A DNA stretch of 64,000 bases from NCBI GenBank assembly GCA_021234155.1, contig JAJEKV010000067.1, forward strand, positions 1,920,755-1,984,754, written 5' to 3'. Position 1 is the stretch's first letter. Each line of letters begins with the position of its first letter. The position numbers and the translations under genes were made by a program. The stretch comes from Isoetes taiwanensis (lineage: Eukaryota > Streptophyta > Lycopodiopsida > Isoetales > Isoetaceae). Shown piece after piece: positions 9,776 through 19,869 of the stretch. The notes below the pieces were generated by a model. The model worked only from the letters and a program-made list of their open reading frames with translations. It ran no database searches and was not told where the DNA came from.

Positions 9776-12700
9776 TCAGTGGTTTATTATAGTGGTTAAA
9801 TTTTTGGGTGCCTTGTGATTATAGTTCCAGTTATCCTCATCATTAGACCAAGTCCCCTGAGAGAGCGATGTGCATATATTATTATACAGCATTTTCGTTT
9901 CCTCCCCTTCCCCTTCCAGGGCCGAAAGATGAAAGGGGATGATACCTTGGTCATCATACATATCTCTGATGAAATGGATTCCTTTGCTCCCCCAAATTCT
10001 GGCCTGCTCCGGAAAATGGCATGCTAAACATAAGGAGGCATTATTAGTAAGGAGAGCCGGATTCCAAAAAATAGATTGATCCATGGATAACCCCTCTTTC
10101 CAGGAAAACATGCCTTTAACTAGATTCCAAGCTCTGATCCATTTCTTGATTATGCCAGGGATAGAGTTTGGAACTTTGATTGGAAAGAATATAGCATGAG
10201 GCAACACTAAATTTAGCTTCCTCCACCCATAAGAAAGACATCTGCTTAAGTAATGCCTTATGATAATGGAAACCGGGTGTTTGATCAGATCATAGGCTGC
10301 CTTGTACAGATACTTAGCTGCAAGAGCAATCCCCTGCTTTTCTATGTTTATGACACCTAGACCCCCCAGACCTCTGCCTTTACAACATTCCTCCATAGCC
10401 ACAGGAGTCCAGCATCTTCTGTTCTGCCCACAGGATATGAATCTCCCAATAATGCTCTGAAGTTTGGAGGCTACTTTCTTAGGAGCAAGAATGACAGATG
10501 ACTGGTAAACATGAGAGGAAGAAATGACAAAGTTTGCAATTATGGCCCTGCCCTGCTTAGAAATATATTTGGAATTTAGGCTGTCCACTTTCCTTTGAAA
10601 TTTCTCAATAATATCAGACCATATATCAGAAGGACTACCTTTAAGGACTAAGGGAATTCCTAAAATCTTGGAAGCATTAGTAGGAAGGATATACTTACAC
10701 CCTAGGAGAGCAGCTATTTGCTCTCCCTTTACCTGATCCCTGGCGACCACTTTAGATTTGAGAGGATTGATCTTGCACCCCGAGGCTACTCCAAATTCTT
10801 CCAAGATGCTTTGAGTATTGATGAGGGATCTATTGTCCATCGAAACTAGGAGGAAAGTATCATCTGCAAAATGTCCATTTAAAAGTTGATCCATCTCCCC
10901 ATTCTCAGGGAGGGTGAGGCCTTGGATCATATTAGATCTCTTTGCTTCTTCTAGCTTACCATGAAGAGCCTCCATAATAATAAGGAATAGGAATGGAGCT
11001 AGTGGGCATCCCTGTTTTACCCCTCTTTGCAGGGGGAAAAAGGGGCCACATTCTCCATTAATTAAAACAGAAGATCTGGAATTTGAAAGTATAGCTTTGA
11101 AGAGGAGAATTACCTTGTCCGAGAAACCTAATGCCCTGCAACATTTGAATAAGAAGCCCCAACTTACCGTGTCGAAGGCTTTGGTAATATCCAGCTTGAT
11201 AAGAGCAACATCTTGTTTGGTATCCTTGGCCCAATTCAGACCCAACATAGCTGTGACAACATTGTCAAGGATGAATCTGTCCTTTAAGTAGGCAGCTTGG
11301 GAAGTACTTATGATTCTCTCCAGCACACCCTTAAGCCTTCTGGCAATTGTACCTGAAATAATCTTATAAATCACATTGGTTAGAGAAATAGGCCTATAAT
11401 CCGAGAAGGAGGTAGGCATATCAGTTTTAAGGATGAGCGTGATAAAGCTCGTGTTGATTCTTGCATCCAAGCATTTTACAATCCTGAACTCATTAGCCAA
11501 ATTAGTGAAGCAATCCCCTAAAATTGGCCATGTTTTGATAAAAAATTCCACTGGGAGCCCATCAGGGCCTGGACTTTTACCCTTTTCCATTTCTTTTGCA
11601 ATATGAAATAACTCATCATTGGAGAAAGGCTCCTCAATGCTGGAATTCTCCTCCATATTAACCTTTGCTTGGAGGTTAATGAATCTATTCATATTCTCCT
11701 GGGTGCTATCTTGATTGGTACCCATGATATTCTTGAAGTGGTTAGCTGCAGCAATTTTAATCTGATCCTCATTTGTGATGTCTTCATCCCCCACCCTTAT
11801 CTCAAAGATGTGGTTCTTTTTAATTTTGCCTTTGGCTTTTACAAAGAAGTATTTAGAGCTGCATCTTTCATCATCCTTGATCTCTCTTATCTTTGCTTTG
11901 AGCCTCCACCCTTCAGCAATCTTGATCTCTTCCTTCTCAATTTCCACTCTGATGTTATTTTTTTCCTCCTCAGGAGCATTGGGCAGGCTATCCCTTAATT
12001 TCTGCAAGGAGGAGAGTTTATCACGATGTACCTGTTTCCCCCATTCCTTGAGCCAATTCTTGATTGCCTTGGCAACTTGAATCCACCAGAACATCCATCC
12101 CGATTGGCCCGTGGGCTTGGGAAACCTAACTAGGACCTCTTGTAATCTATCCATAAATTCATCATGATCCAGCAGACTGGTATTAAGTTTGAAATAAGTC
12201 TTCCTCTTTTTCTTATTCTGATTGGTAGCCGTGATGCATAACTGCTGGGGATAGTGATCCGAGAGAGTGTATCCTTCTAAATTAATGACCCTGTTACTGT
12301 GGTTCCACAAATTTTCAGATAGATAATATCTATCATGAAGGCATAAAGTAGGATCAATTCTCTTGTCAGTCCAACTGTAGGCTCCAGACTTGGTTCTGGC
12401 TAAATTTAAGTTGTGGCAACTTGTAAGATCCAGCCAAGCATCCTTTTCCTTCCTGCTTAGAGGTTTAAAATTCTTGTTCCTCATGAAACTATTGGTAACC
12501 ATGTTGAGATCTCCACCCAGAATACATTCATCATACTCAATCTTATCCAGACTATTTTTTACTCCTGTCCAAACTTCCACTCTCTCAGTGGGATTGTTAA
12601 AGGCATAGATATTTATCAAAGCTAGTCTAATCCTATAAATGGTACACAGGAGTATCTGCCACCTTCCGTTCCTGCTGTTGATCATATAAGTGTCAGAAAT

Positions 12701-12949
12701 ATTTAAATAGTTCTTCCAAGCAATTGCAATACCTGCAGAGGTATCATTAGCAGGAATAGACCAAATACTATAATTAGGAGGAAGAGTTTTACTAATGGTT
12801 TTTTCATGATCAGAGTCATGTAATTTATGTTCCTGAATAAACAAAAAGTCAGGGTTGAGAGATGAAAGACAAACCTTCAATCTTTCCCTTTTAATGTTAT
12901 TGTTAATACCCTGGAGATTCCAGGTAATACATTTAATGTCTCTATCCAT
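9776..12949 (-). CDS. LINE ORF2: AP-like endonuclease plus reverse transcriptase
   Basis: A 1057-residue uninterrupted frame. The N-terminal about 240 residues form an exonuclease-endonuclease-phosphatase fold: TWNLQG near residue 9, IQEHKL near 38, GGDLN near 145, LSDHYP near 230. Its role is to nick target DNA. The reverse transcriptase follows: KSPGPDGLPVEF near 455, a KAFDTVSW block near 590 and the catalytic FADD (usual YADD) near 715. The frame then continues about 340 residues into the thumb region. Plant L1 ORF2 proteins are usually longer, ending in an RVT-type zinc-binding region, which is absent. The start codon overlaps the ORF1 stop as TAATG. It is the only long intact protein in the window, suggesting fairly recent activity. 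Identity as an L1-like ORF2 is secure; competence for transposition is unknown. Confidence 0.92.
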   Translation of the reverse strand: MDRDIKCITWNLQGINNNIKRERLKVCLSSLNPDFLFIQEHKLHDSDHEKTISKTLPPNYSIWSIPANDTSAGIAIAWKNYLNISDTYMINSRNGRWQILLCTIYRIRLALINIYAFNNPTERVEVWTGVKNSLDKIEYDECILGGDLNMVTNSFMRNKNFKPLSRKEKDAWLDLTSCHNLNLARTKSGAYSWTDKRIDPTLCLHDRYYLSENLWNHSNRVINLEGYTLSDHYPQQLCITATNQNKKKRKTYFKLNTSLLDHDEFMDRLQEVLVRFPKPTGQSGWMFWWIQVAKAIKNWLKEWGKQVHRDKLSSLQKLRDSLPNAPEEEKNNIRVEIEKEEIKIAEGWRLKAKIREIKDDERCSSKYFFVKAKGKIKKNHIFEIRVGDEDITNEDQIKIAAANHFKNIMGTNQDSTQENMNRFINLQAKVNMEENSSIEEPFSNDELFHIAKEMEKGKSPGPDGLPVEFFIKTWPILGDCFTNLANEFRIVKCLDARINTSFITLILKTDMPTSFSDYRPISLTNVIYKIISGTIARRLKGVLERIISTSQAAYLKDRFILDNVVTAMLGLNWAKDTKQDVALIKLDITKAFDTVSWGFLFKCCRALGFSDKVILLFKAILSNSRSSVLINGECGPFFPLQRGVKQGCPLAPFLFLIIMEALHGKLEEAKRSNMIQGLTLPENGEMDQLLNGHFADDTFLLVSMDNRSLINTQSILEEFGVASGCKINPLKSKVVARDQVKGEQIAALLGCKYILPTNASKILGIPLVLKGSPSDIWSDIIEKFQRKVDSLNSKYISKQGRAIIANFVISSSHVYQSSVILAPKKVASKLQSIIGRFISCGQNRRCWTPVAMEECCKGRGLGGLGVINIEKQGIALAAKYLYKAAYDLIKHPVSIIIRHYLSRCLSYGWRKLNLVLPHAIFFPIKVPNSIPGIIKKWIRAWNLVKGMFSWKEGLSMDQSIFWNPALLTNNASLCLACHFPEQARIWGSKGIHFIRDMYDDQGIIPFHLSALEGEGEETKMLYNNICTSLSQGTWSNDEDNWNYNHKAPKNLTTIINH

Positions 12950-13735
12950 TAAACCCTATACTTCCCTGAAACCAACCCTGCTTGGATGGTCAATTTTCTT
13001 GGACTAGATCTGCTAGGGCTAAAACTTAACTTCTTCTTACCTCTGCCCTTTTTTCTGTTCACTATTGTCCATACCTTGTCTTCTGAGTCGGGGGTGTTCC
13101 CAATGTCCTGATTTTCCGTCCGTGGAGCCTTATCATCTTCTTTCTGAGCGGGGTTAGAAAAATCAGGGAAAGAGAATATGAACTTGCCTGAGTCAACTCT
13201 GACAGCCAGGTTGACATTCTTGATGAGGACCACCATATCTTCGTGAATTTCCACCTTGGGTAGAAGTTCATCATTGTTACCCTGATTAGTGGTAATCTGG
13301 GTCTCCAAGCTCTTAACAGATTCCGCCTTGCTCACTTCCACCTCTGAGTTATCTTTGACCTTGGGGACCCATACCTGCTTAAGCTTCGGGGCAGTCACTG
13401 GGTCACAGGCAGGTTCATGAATTGGCCATTTGGAATAATTAATGGTGAGGTCCAAGAACTCATCAGCCTTGACTCTGATCTTTATCTTTTTTTTTCCAAT
13501 CAGAGGTTATTTTCTTGGCGATACAAACCGTGGGGAAGTTAGTTTGAGGGATATTAATTTCGAGGACCTCCCCTAAAGGTTCACAGAGAGTGTACAGATG
13601 GGACCGAGTCCAAAAGGCCGGAGGGAGATTCGGGAAAGATAGCCAAGTAGACGTTTGAATTTCCTTCTCCGAGCCAGGGATGAAGAAAGGGGACCAATTC
13701 ATAATATAAAAAGGAGCATTGTTAATGAAGTCCAT
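12949..13735 (-). pseudogene. LINE ORF1, C-terminal part (DUF4283-like), one frameshift
   Basis: Two frames (13735-13463 and 13455-12949) make one protein if the frame changes at the A9 run at 13495-13487 (minus strand). The first part has the pattern of plant LINE/gag DUF4283 domains: NWSPFF, a TWLSFPNLPPAFW stretch, then a GEVLEI segment. The second part is charged and basic at its end (GRGKKKLSF), as expected for a nucleic-acid-binding ORF1 protein. It ends in TAA whose last A is the A of the ORF2 ATG. The homopolymer shift may be real, a slippage site, or an assembly error. Confidence 0.7.
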
Positions 13736-13844
13736 CTTTCTTCTTAAAATTTGTTTAACACAGACCTCATCTCTGCAAACAATTTGATAGGTCTTTTATC
13801 CAAATTTTGAGAATAGCGAGAATAGGAATGTCTTTGGGATTTGG

Positions 13845-14848
13845 TTATCCAGTTCTTGACCTCCCTTGATTTGGGCATATACCCGGGAAATGCACTAAAA
13901 TAGCATTCTTGGTAAACATGTCAGAAGCAGAGGAGTCAGGAATGCCATATAAATCTATAAAATCGCTACTGACTGCATTCTGATTCTCTAAGTTAGTCGG
14001 TTGAGGATCAAAAAGGCCCTCTTTCATAAGGATATTTTTATATGAAGGGGAAAGAGATGGACCTTTTATTTTATCATTTTGCCGACCACCGGAATCGAGT
14101 TGCTGATTTTGTTAACTCCAATCTTTGTTTTTGGCACATTCAAATATCGGAGAGCTTGACTTCCATACAATCCCCATTCGCCAATCATTTAATTCTTCCG
14201 GGTTAAAGAAACCATTTGAGTCTTTGATTTTGCATTTTGCGATTTCTTCCCCTTTATCGATATACTTCGGGGATGTAGAAACCCCTTCGATGGGTTCGTT
14301 CGGGACCAATCCTTGCCCTGAAAATTTTCCGATGCCTCGATCACATGGTCTTACGCTTCTTCCCACCTTCCGATGAGCACGATGCTTGCATTAGAGCTTT
14401 CCCTTATCCCGTCCCACTGAATAATTAGGTTCTTAACCTTTGCCAGCATTTCGTCCATGTAGGCTCTGAAGATGCTATTCTTGAGGCTGCAGCAATCTTC
14501 TTTAGTGTGACCCTGTTTTACTGTGATAAGCTTGTAAAGGGTGTTGTCTAATTCTTGCAGGTATCCAAAAGTGTTCCAAACCCAGTCCCTATCGTTGGCC
14601 CTCCTGTTCGAATAGTCTCTGTTAATCACCTCCATTTTTTCCTTGCAAGCCAGAATACCAACATCCTCATGCACTCCCATACAAAAGGCTGCTGCCTTCT
14701 GCTGATCCTTTATAATTTCCATTCCCATAAACAGTTCTTTCAGAATTCCCCAGGCCTTATCGTTCTTGCTGTCTAACCAGAAGATATTGTTCCACTCGTC
14801 ATCTTCCTTGCTAAATTGTGGGCCGGAAGTGCTCGCCTTGGTCCTCAT
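13845..14848 (-). pseudogene. LINE ORF1, N-terminal part, broken
   Basis: Overlapping minus-strand frames at 14848-14351, 14366-14112 and 14027-13845 are in order but in different frames, implying at least two shifts. The first is rich in charged residues with a WNTFGYLQELDNTLYKL stretch. I do not recognise a named domain. Assignment to the LINE rests on position and orientation. Confidence 0.45.
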
Positions 14849-15117
14849 AAGCGAAAGATCTTTGCACGAGGTCTTGGGATCTGAGTGTTCTCCCCAAAAG
14901 GCGGAGAGCGGCCTACTCAGAGAAGAAAGATCGGACTATTACCTTTCCCTCGAAAGGAAAGTAAGCGCCAATGATAACTCCCCTTCCCGAGGGAGAATTT
15001 TGCCCAAGATTTGACAGGCCGTATTCAGAAAACACAGAAAAAAACTGATCCTAGACTTGCCTATCTGACCCTACCCTAACTGGACCCCTAGATCTGGCTC
15101 GGGGCCCACGAAACTTG

Positions 15118-15564
15118 TTAATTTGCAACTAGATACCTCCAACCCACTGTGTCAAGATCCCTGATATGTTGGGACGGTTGGAGGTCGAAGAATGTCGCCC
15201 AGTGAAAGATAGGTTCGATGCCAAACTCCAGTGGCGCACTCATAGTGAAGAGATTACGTTCAAATCTATTTCCCAGTGCTACGTACGGTTGAGAATTATG
15301 GGCTGTGACTCTCAGAGAGCCAGATCTATCAAAGCAAATGATGCACAGAAAGAAAGAATTAAGCCCGAACCTACAGAATCCTATTCTAGACTGAGATTCC
15401 ACTGCAATGGTTAACAGATCCTCTAAAACATCTAAAGAATCCTGCCATTCCAAGGGGGGAAAGGTAATTCCCAATCCCTGGAGAACAGCTTCGAACAAAG
15501 CCTCATCCATCGGGATTGGGGTTCCCTCCTTGGGAGCAGGCGCTGAGTTTTGGGCGCTCAACAT
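15118..15564 (-). CDS. Uncharacterised 148-residue frame upstream of LINE ORF1
   Basis: Minus-strand frame starting MLSAQNSAPAPKEG and ending in WRYLVAN. No recognised domain. It could be the LINE leader ORF, or plant sequence into which the LINE inserted. The intervening 14849-15117 has no frame. Low confidence that it is translated. Confidence 0.25.
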   Translation of the reverse strand: MLSAQNSAPAPKEGTPIPMDEALFEAVLQGLGITFPPLEWQDSLDVLEDLLTIAVESQSRIGFCRFGLNSFFLCIICFDRSGSLRVTAHNSQPYVALGNRFERNLFTMSAPLEFGIEPIFHWATFFDLQPSQHIRDLDTVGWRYLVAN

Positions 15565-16708
15565 TCATTTTTCCAACTCAAAAGAGCCATCGAAACTACA
15601 TCTATAATCAACACATATATAATCGAGATTCATATTTTCCTTTTTTTTTGTTCCGTTTTTCAATTAGTTTCTCCGCCGCAATCCAAACGCGATTTTAGCC
15701 GACACGTTTTCTTTGGTTTCATCTTGCACCGACATTTCCAGCTCAAATTCAAGTGTGTCAGATTCCAATGCGAATGCCCTCTTCTACGCACAACAAATAG
15801 GAAGCAAAAATTCTGATGATGGAAAATAGATCGGTCCGCTGATGATGGAAAATGGATCAGTACCGAATGTGCATTTGCATCTGCGTTTCCTTTTCTTTTT
15901 ATTATTGCCTGGTTGGTTAGATGCCGCTCATCTAAGTACCGATGATAAGTTTGTTTCAGCGATGTCGCCCCTTTTGCTTCTTCAGCACCTATTCTTCAGC
16001 ATCTATTCTTTAAGTGGATATTTTGGAGCAACATTGTCGGAGCCATATCCATGGATGCGGATATCTGTGTCATATGCCTCATGTGATGGTGATTCCACCA
16101 TGCAAGTACGCATCTAATCCTTCCGGCACTGCCTCATTCGAATCCCAGTACATCCAAGCTGGAAAGACAAACAATGTATGGAGTTGTTTTTGCAGGATCT
16201 AGATTAAAATCACAAGGCTTGGATATGATTCAAGAAGGCACAAGCCTGAAGTTAGGTCATTAGGACTAATTTGCTATGCTTGAGATATTCGTTATGAAGT
16301 ATACCTTATTATCTCTTAGGCTTATCTCTGCTTGCTCTGATTCTATGTAAGGACTATGCAGGAACCACTACTTCTTTGACTAGGAAGAGGTACCTTGGAT
16401 TTAAGACTTCCTTCATCCTTTTTAGTTAAGCATGAGGAGCCGAATATATCCATAGGTTTTATTGGAGGTGTTGTTTCAGATTAGTTTTGGTATGTTTGCC
16501 AGCTTCTGTTCTTAGATCATTACGGCTTACAGGCTAACAGACAAGGAATTTTGGAAGGGTTTTTTCTGTGGCTTGGATCACTCCTCTTGTTGCAACTTTA
16601 GATATGTCTTTGACATAGCTTGGCTTTGGTTTGCCTTACTCGTTGCCTGTATGTGAACAGGTTTCTGTTGGATTTCTGCAGAGCAACTATGATGGGCACC
16701 GTATTGGC
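15565..16708. other. Anonymous sequence left of the 7-kb transposon
   Basis: No convincing gene. A frame at 15842-16117 is hydrophobic at its start but matches nothing I know. The segment at about 16630-16685 (ACTCGTTGCCTGTATGTG, then TTTCTGTTGGATTT) is echoed at 24094-24140 on the other side of the transposon, suggesting the flanks are related copies. Confidence 0.4.
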
Positions 16709-16720
16709 GCCATTTTAAGC

Positions 16721-16760
16721 CTAATCAGAGCCTAAGGGGTGTAAAATCGCTAGTGGGGTA
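16721..16760 (+). repeat. Left terminal inverted repeat of the 7.1-kb transposon
   Basis: Core GGGGTGTAAAATCG at 16736-16749 pairs with GGGTGCAAAATCG on the opposite strand at the right end. Just inside is an AGCACTT/AAGTGCT dyad (16782-16797). Confidence 0.6.
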
Positions 16761-16791
16761 CAACTTTTGGCGAAGCGTTTAAGCACTTTAA

Positions 16792-17367
16792 GTGCTGAAA
16801 CTCGCGGACTTCGAAGCCCGTCATGCCCTTCTCCCTCCTTTTCCCCTGGGCGTGAAAACTCGGATCAGTGTTTCACTGTTGATGATGGAGGCATGGAGTG
16901 CGGATGATTTTCACAGCATCAGAGGTCTGTGCAATTCGGGGGTGAAGCCCCACGAGGAAGAAGCTTGGTTGGAAAATAATGTCACGGATCGAGATTGGGA
17001 TTCTGTTTGGACAAAGAAGTTGAACAAGGGAAAGATAAAATGGCACTGTGCAAAGGAACATCTTCAAGAGAAGTTGGAAACACTCTGCCGAAAAATTTAC
17101 AAGAATTGTCACAACAAAGAAGTAAGAAAGCAACTGGCCCTTGCTTTTGCGTTTGAAAATTGCACTAGATCAATACTTGCACCTGAGGAACACAAAGTAA
17201 ACTGGGCTGCATTTGCTGTGCAATGCCAAAGATACCACAACAATAGACAAGTAAAAATAGAGGCAGATGTTGTAGCACATGTTAGGAAAAGTGAAATGAA
17301 GGCAAAGCCAAAGGTGGCAGCTGGATCAAATGAGATTAGTGCATGTGATGAAAACATAAAACCTTAG
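16792..17367 (+). CDS. Transposon-borne uncharacterised protein, N-terminal exon
   Basis: A 191-residue frame; an internal Met near residue 31 may be the real start. It is rich in Lys, Cys and aromatic residues (SVWTKKL, IKWHCAKEHLQ, FAFENCTRSILAPEEHK, QCQRYHNN) and compact in pattern, unlike random translation. I do not recognise the family. It lies just inside the left TIR and points inward, so it is probably an accessory gene. The frame ends at 17367; the real exon boundary is unknown. Confidence 0.45.
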   Translation: MLKLADFEARHALLPPFPLGVKTRISVSLLMMEAWSADDFHSIRGLCNSGVKPHEEEAWLENNVTDRDWDSVWTKKLNKGKIKWHCAKEHLQEKLETLCRKIYKNCHNKEVRKQLALAFAFENCTRSILAPEEHKVNWAAFAVQCQRYHNNRQVKIEADVVAHVRKSEMKAKPKVAAGSNEISACDENIKP

Positions 17368-17610
17368 AGAATGCAAGATCTGAGGAGATTGGAAAATCAG
17401 TTTTACTTATCACAAAGAATCTGGAAGCGAGGGAAGTGAGCTGAAAGGCAATGAGAAGGCCTCTGAATTCTGAGAAAATGATGTTGGAAGAGGTCGAGAC
17501 GAGTTTTAAGACAGGCCACAAATGATTTGGCTACAAAGCGGGGAGGAGTTCAAGCTTAATCCAAACCGTGAGTTGGAGGCAGAAATTAAAGATTTGGAGC
17601 GGTTGTCCGG

Positions 17611-17973
17611 ATGGAAACAGCACAGGAACAAGGTACAAAAGCAATGAACCCTACATCCATTAATGAGCGGGTGAAATGTAAACTCAAACTTGAGGAGGAG
17701 TTAAAAGTTCTCGAAGAAGAGCAGAGACTTCTGCAATTCTACATAAACAATTTGTGGAAGCTGAAAATGGATACTCCTGCAACATTTAGCATCTCTACTA
17801 TTATACGAGATAAGTTGTTAGTGGAAGATCCATTTTATACATGTTCAGCATGTGGTCTGGAATTCACTAAAGCTTATAGGTGCCAACACTGTTTAGCACT
17901 GAATTGCCAACATGAGTATCATATAGCTTGTTGTTCATTGTTGCCCTGGAAAGGTGCCGGAGGGTGTATTTGA
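17611..17973 (+). CDS. Transposon-borne coiled-coil / zinc-finger exon
   Basis: A 120-residue frame. Residues about 20-50 are a Glu/Lys/Leu-rich predicted coiled coil (LEEELKVLEEEQ). Residues about 78-112 hold a Cys/His cluster: YTCSACGLEF, YRCQHC, LNCQHEYHIACC. The spacing C-x2-C ... C-x2-C ... C-x-H-x3-H-x2-C-C suggests a RING- or PHD-like zinc-binding fold. Probably another exon of the same plus-strand gene as 16792-17367. Function unknown. Confidence 0.45.
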   Translation: METAQEQGTKAMNPTSINERVKCKLKLEEELKVLEEEQRLLQFYINNLWKLKMDTPATFSISTIIRDKLLVEDPFYTCSACGLEFTKAYRCQHCLALNCQHEYHIACCSLLPWKGAGGCI

Positions 17974-18157
17974 CGAGCTAGGTTTTGGCCATGTTGCAGG
18001 TGCTTCAAATAGTACACCGAAAAAGGATGTGTTAATCAGATCACGCAATTGAGGTCTCACCCTTGAGGGGGTTCAAAGAAGGACAATGGTGCCATTTGAA
18101 GATGCACAAACACCGCAAAGTCCTATAGAGATCACAGTCAATTGTGGACTGATTTGA

Positions 18158-18631
18158 ATGCAACAATTGAGAACCACCACCACCAGTCAAGAAGCTGTCC
18201 AAGAAGCTATAGAGGAAGCTGTAAACACAGCACCAGTTGTAAACACAGCACCAGTTGTGGAAAAAACAACAGACCCGATTGTACACACTGAAGCACCTAA
18301 GGAAGTTGAGGGAGTAATTCCATCGGATGAGGGCAACTTGGGTGAATATTTGCCAAAAGGAAAGGGCAGAAGAACAAAGAGGGGTAAGCTGGAGGATATC
18401 AAAGAAGTTGTTCAGGCTACAAGAAAGAGAACAAGAAGTATCTATGCAAAAGATGCAGGAAGCAGTCTCAATCATGACACCACACCTATCGAAGTGTGTT
18501 CTGAAGAAAATGCAGAATCAGGCCCTCAAGTTTCAGGTGAGTCTGATGTTCAACAAGTGATTGCTGCCCTTAATAAACCTGGAGGGTCAGTGTGGGCATT
18601 GCTGGGCAAGCCCAGAAATAGTGTTGCTTAA
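18158..18631 (+). CDS. Transposon-borne low-complexity exon
   Basis: A 157-residue frame, Glu/Val/Thr-rich at the start with a duplicated VNTAPVV, then basic (KGKGRRTKRGK and RKRTRS), which resembles a nuclear localisation signal. It is followed by an acidic Ser-rich end. No catalytic motif. Likely part of the same plus-strand gene. Confidence 0.35.
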   Translation: MQQLRTTTTSQEAVQEAIEEAVNTAPVVNTAPVVEKTTDPIVHTEAPKEVEGVIPSDEGNLGEYLPKGKGRRTKRGKLEDIKEVVQATRKRTRSIYAKDAGSSLNHDTTPIEVCSEENAESGPQVSGESDVQQVIAALNKPGGSVWALLGKPRNSVA

Positions 18632-18747
18632 AACATTGAATATTATTGATTTTCTTTTGTTGCATTCACTGTAGGATTACCAGTTGATTCTGTTAGGTCA
18701 GAGAATCCTGCTGTTGATACAAAAAGGTTTCCACATTCAACCAAGGG

Positions 18748-19128
18748 ATGCAGGAAACAACTTGCAGGAAACCAACCATCTTGATAAGTTTTAAGCTTCT
18801 TGATGATTCATTATACAAGACTTACCTTAGCAATCCCTGGAAATTTCTGCGGGTACCTGCATTCAAGATGGATATCTATGATGAAGTGCTAACAGTACTC
18901 ACCCCAAAGATAGAAGAAATACTGCAGGCCAAGACTGAGGAAAAAATGAAGTTACTGGTGAAGAACACACACAGATACAAGCCCTGGCCTAAGACAGATA
19001 GAAAGATTATGAAGCTATGCTTCGAAAGACTTTCTGGAAAACAATTGCAGTTCTGCAGATACGTATTTTTTCAAAAAATACGTCCAAAATGTACGGTACG
19101 GTATGCGTACGGGACAACATTGCTATAA
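18748..19128 (+). CDS. Transposon-borne 3' frame, uncharacterised
   Basis: A 126-residue frame containing LLDDSLYKTYLSNPWKF and KTDRKIMKLCFERLSG. No known domain. The end runs into the palindrome at 19061-19083 and is probably not native. It may be the last exon of the plus-strand gene. Confidence 0.3.
   Translation: MQETTCRKPTILISFKLLDDSLYKTYLSNPWKFLRVPAFKMDIYDEVLTVLTPKIEEILQAKTEEKMKLLVKNTHRYKPWPKTDRKIMKLCFERLSGKQLQFCRYVFFQKIRPKCTVRYAYGTTLL
19061..19083. repeat. Perfect 11-bp inverted repeat with 1-base loop
   Basis: ACGTATTTTTT (19061-19071), C, then AAAAAATACGT (19073-19083), followed by a TACG-rich stretch to about 19115. It could be a small insertion or a terminator-like fold. A similar TACGTA / AAAAATACGTAT pattern occurs at about 33312-33337. 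Confidence 0.7.
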
Positions 19129-19671
19129 GTTTTTGCTATATTGTTTATATCTACTTCAATGCTGACTGCAAGGGATGCTTAAAACTTATCAAGTGCTTAA
19201 AAAAAAAATTGCCTGCAAGTGCTAGTCTGGTATGAGTCTTAATGGCAGATACTGCTTATTGCCATGCAGTGACAGTTACTTTTATGTAGTTGCTTAATGC
19301 TAGCAGAAGTGTTAATGTCATCAAGTGCTTACTGTCATGCAGTTAAGGTGCAATGCTTACTGTTAAGCTATATAACTGTTTAAAGCTAGCTATTTATTGC
19401 ATAAGTGCTCGTGTGTTCCAGTGCTTACTCACAAGCATGAAACTAATTAAAATGCTTAGTGTTTGAAAGTAATTAAAGAGCTAGAGCACTGTTACATTCA
19501 AGCAGAATCTGAATGGACTGTACAAGAATTCAAACTTCATAAATTTGATAGATAGACAAAAATAACATTTAATAGAGAAACAAAAAACTTTGATAGAGAC
19601 AATAAAAAAAGTTTGATAGAAACAATATTTCTTACAAAAAAAAGGCCCTCAGGTCAGTGTACACATGTTAC

Positions 19672-19730
19672 GGGGTGTCTTCTTCAGGGGGGTGTCTTCA
19701 GGGGGTGTCTTCTTCAGGGGGTGTCTGCTG
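19672..19730. repeat. Short tandem repeat, GGTGTCTTCTTCAGGGG unit
   Basis: Three to four imperfect copies of a 17-19-bp G/T-rich unit between the two gene clusters of the transposon. Confidence 0.7.
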
Positions 19731-19869
19731 GAGGCAAGAACAAAAAAAAACGGAGGAGGCAAAAGTTGTAGACCCTTCATTCTCCATCCGCAACACCAAT
19801 AACAAAAATTGATTAAACAAATGAAAATGAAAAATTGATTAAAGAAAACAAATGAAACATGCATACCAT

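Larger units (their letters stand above)
9776..15564 (-). mobile_element. L1-type LINE retrotransposon
   Basis: Reading the minus strand: degenerate ORF1 pieces (15564 to 12949), then an intact ORF2 with endonuclease and reverse transcriptase. The 5' limit is uncertain and is set at the start of the first ORF1-like frame. The 3' side ends at the ORF2 stop with no poly(A). No zinc-knuckle or RNase H region follows the RT, so the 3' end looks truncated or interrupted. Confidence 0.8.
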
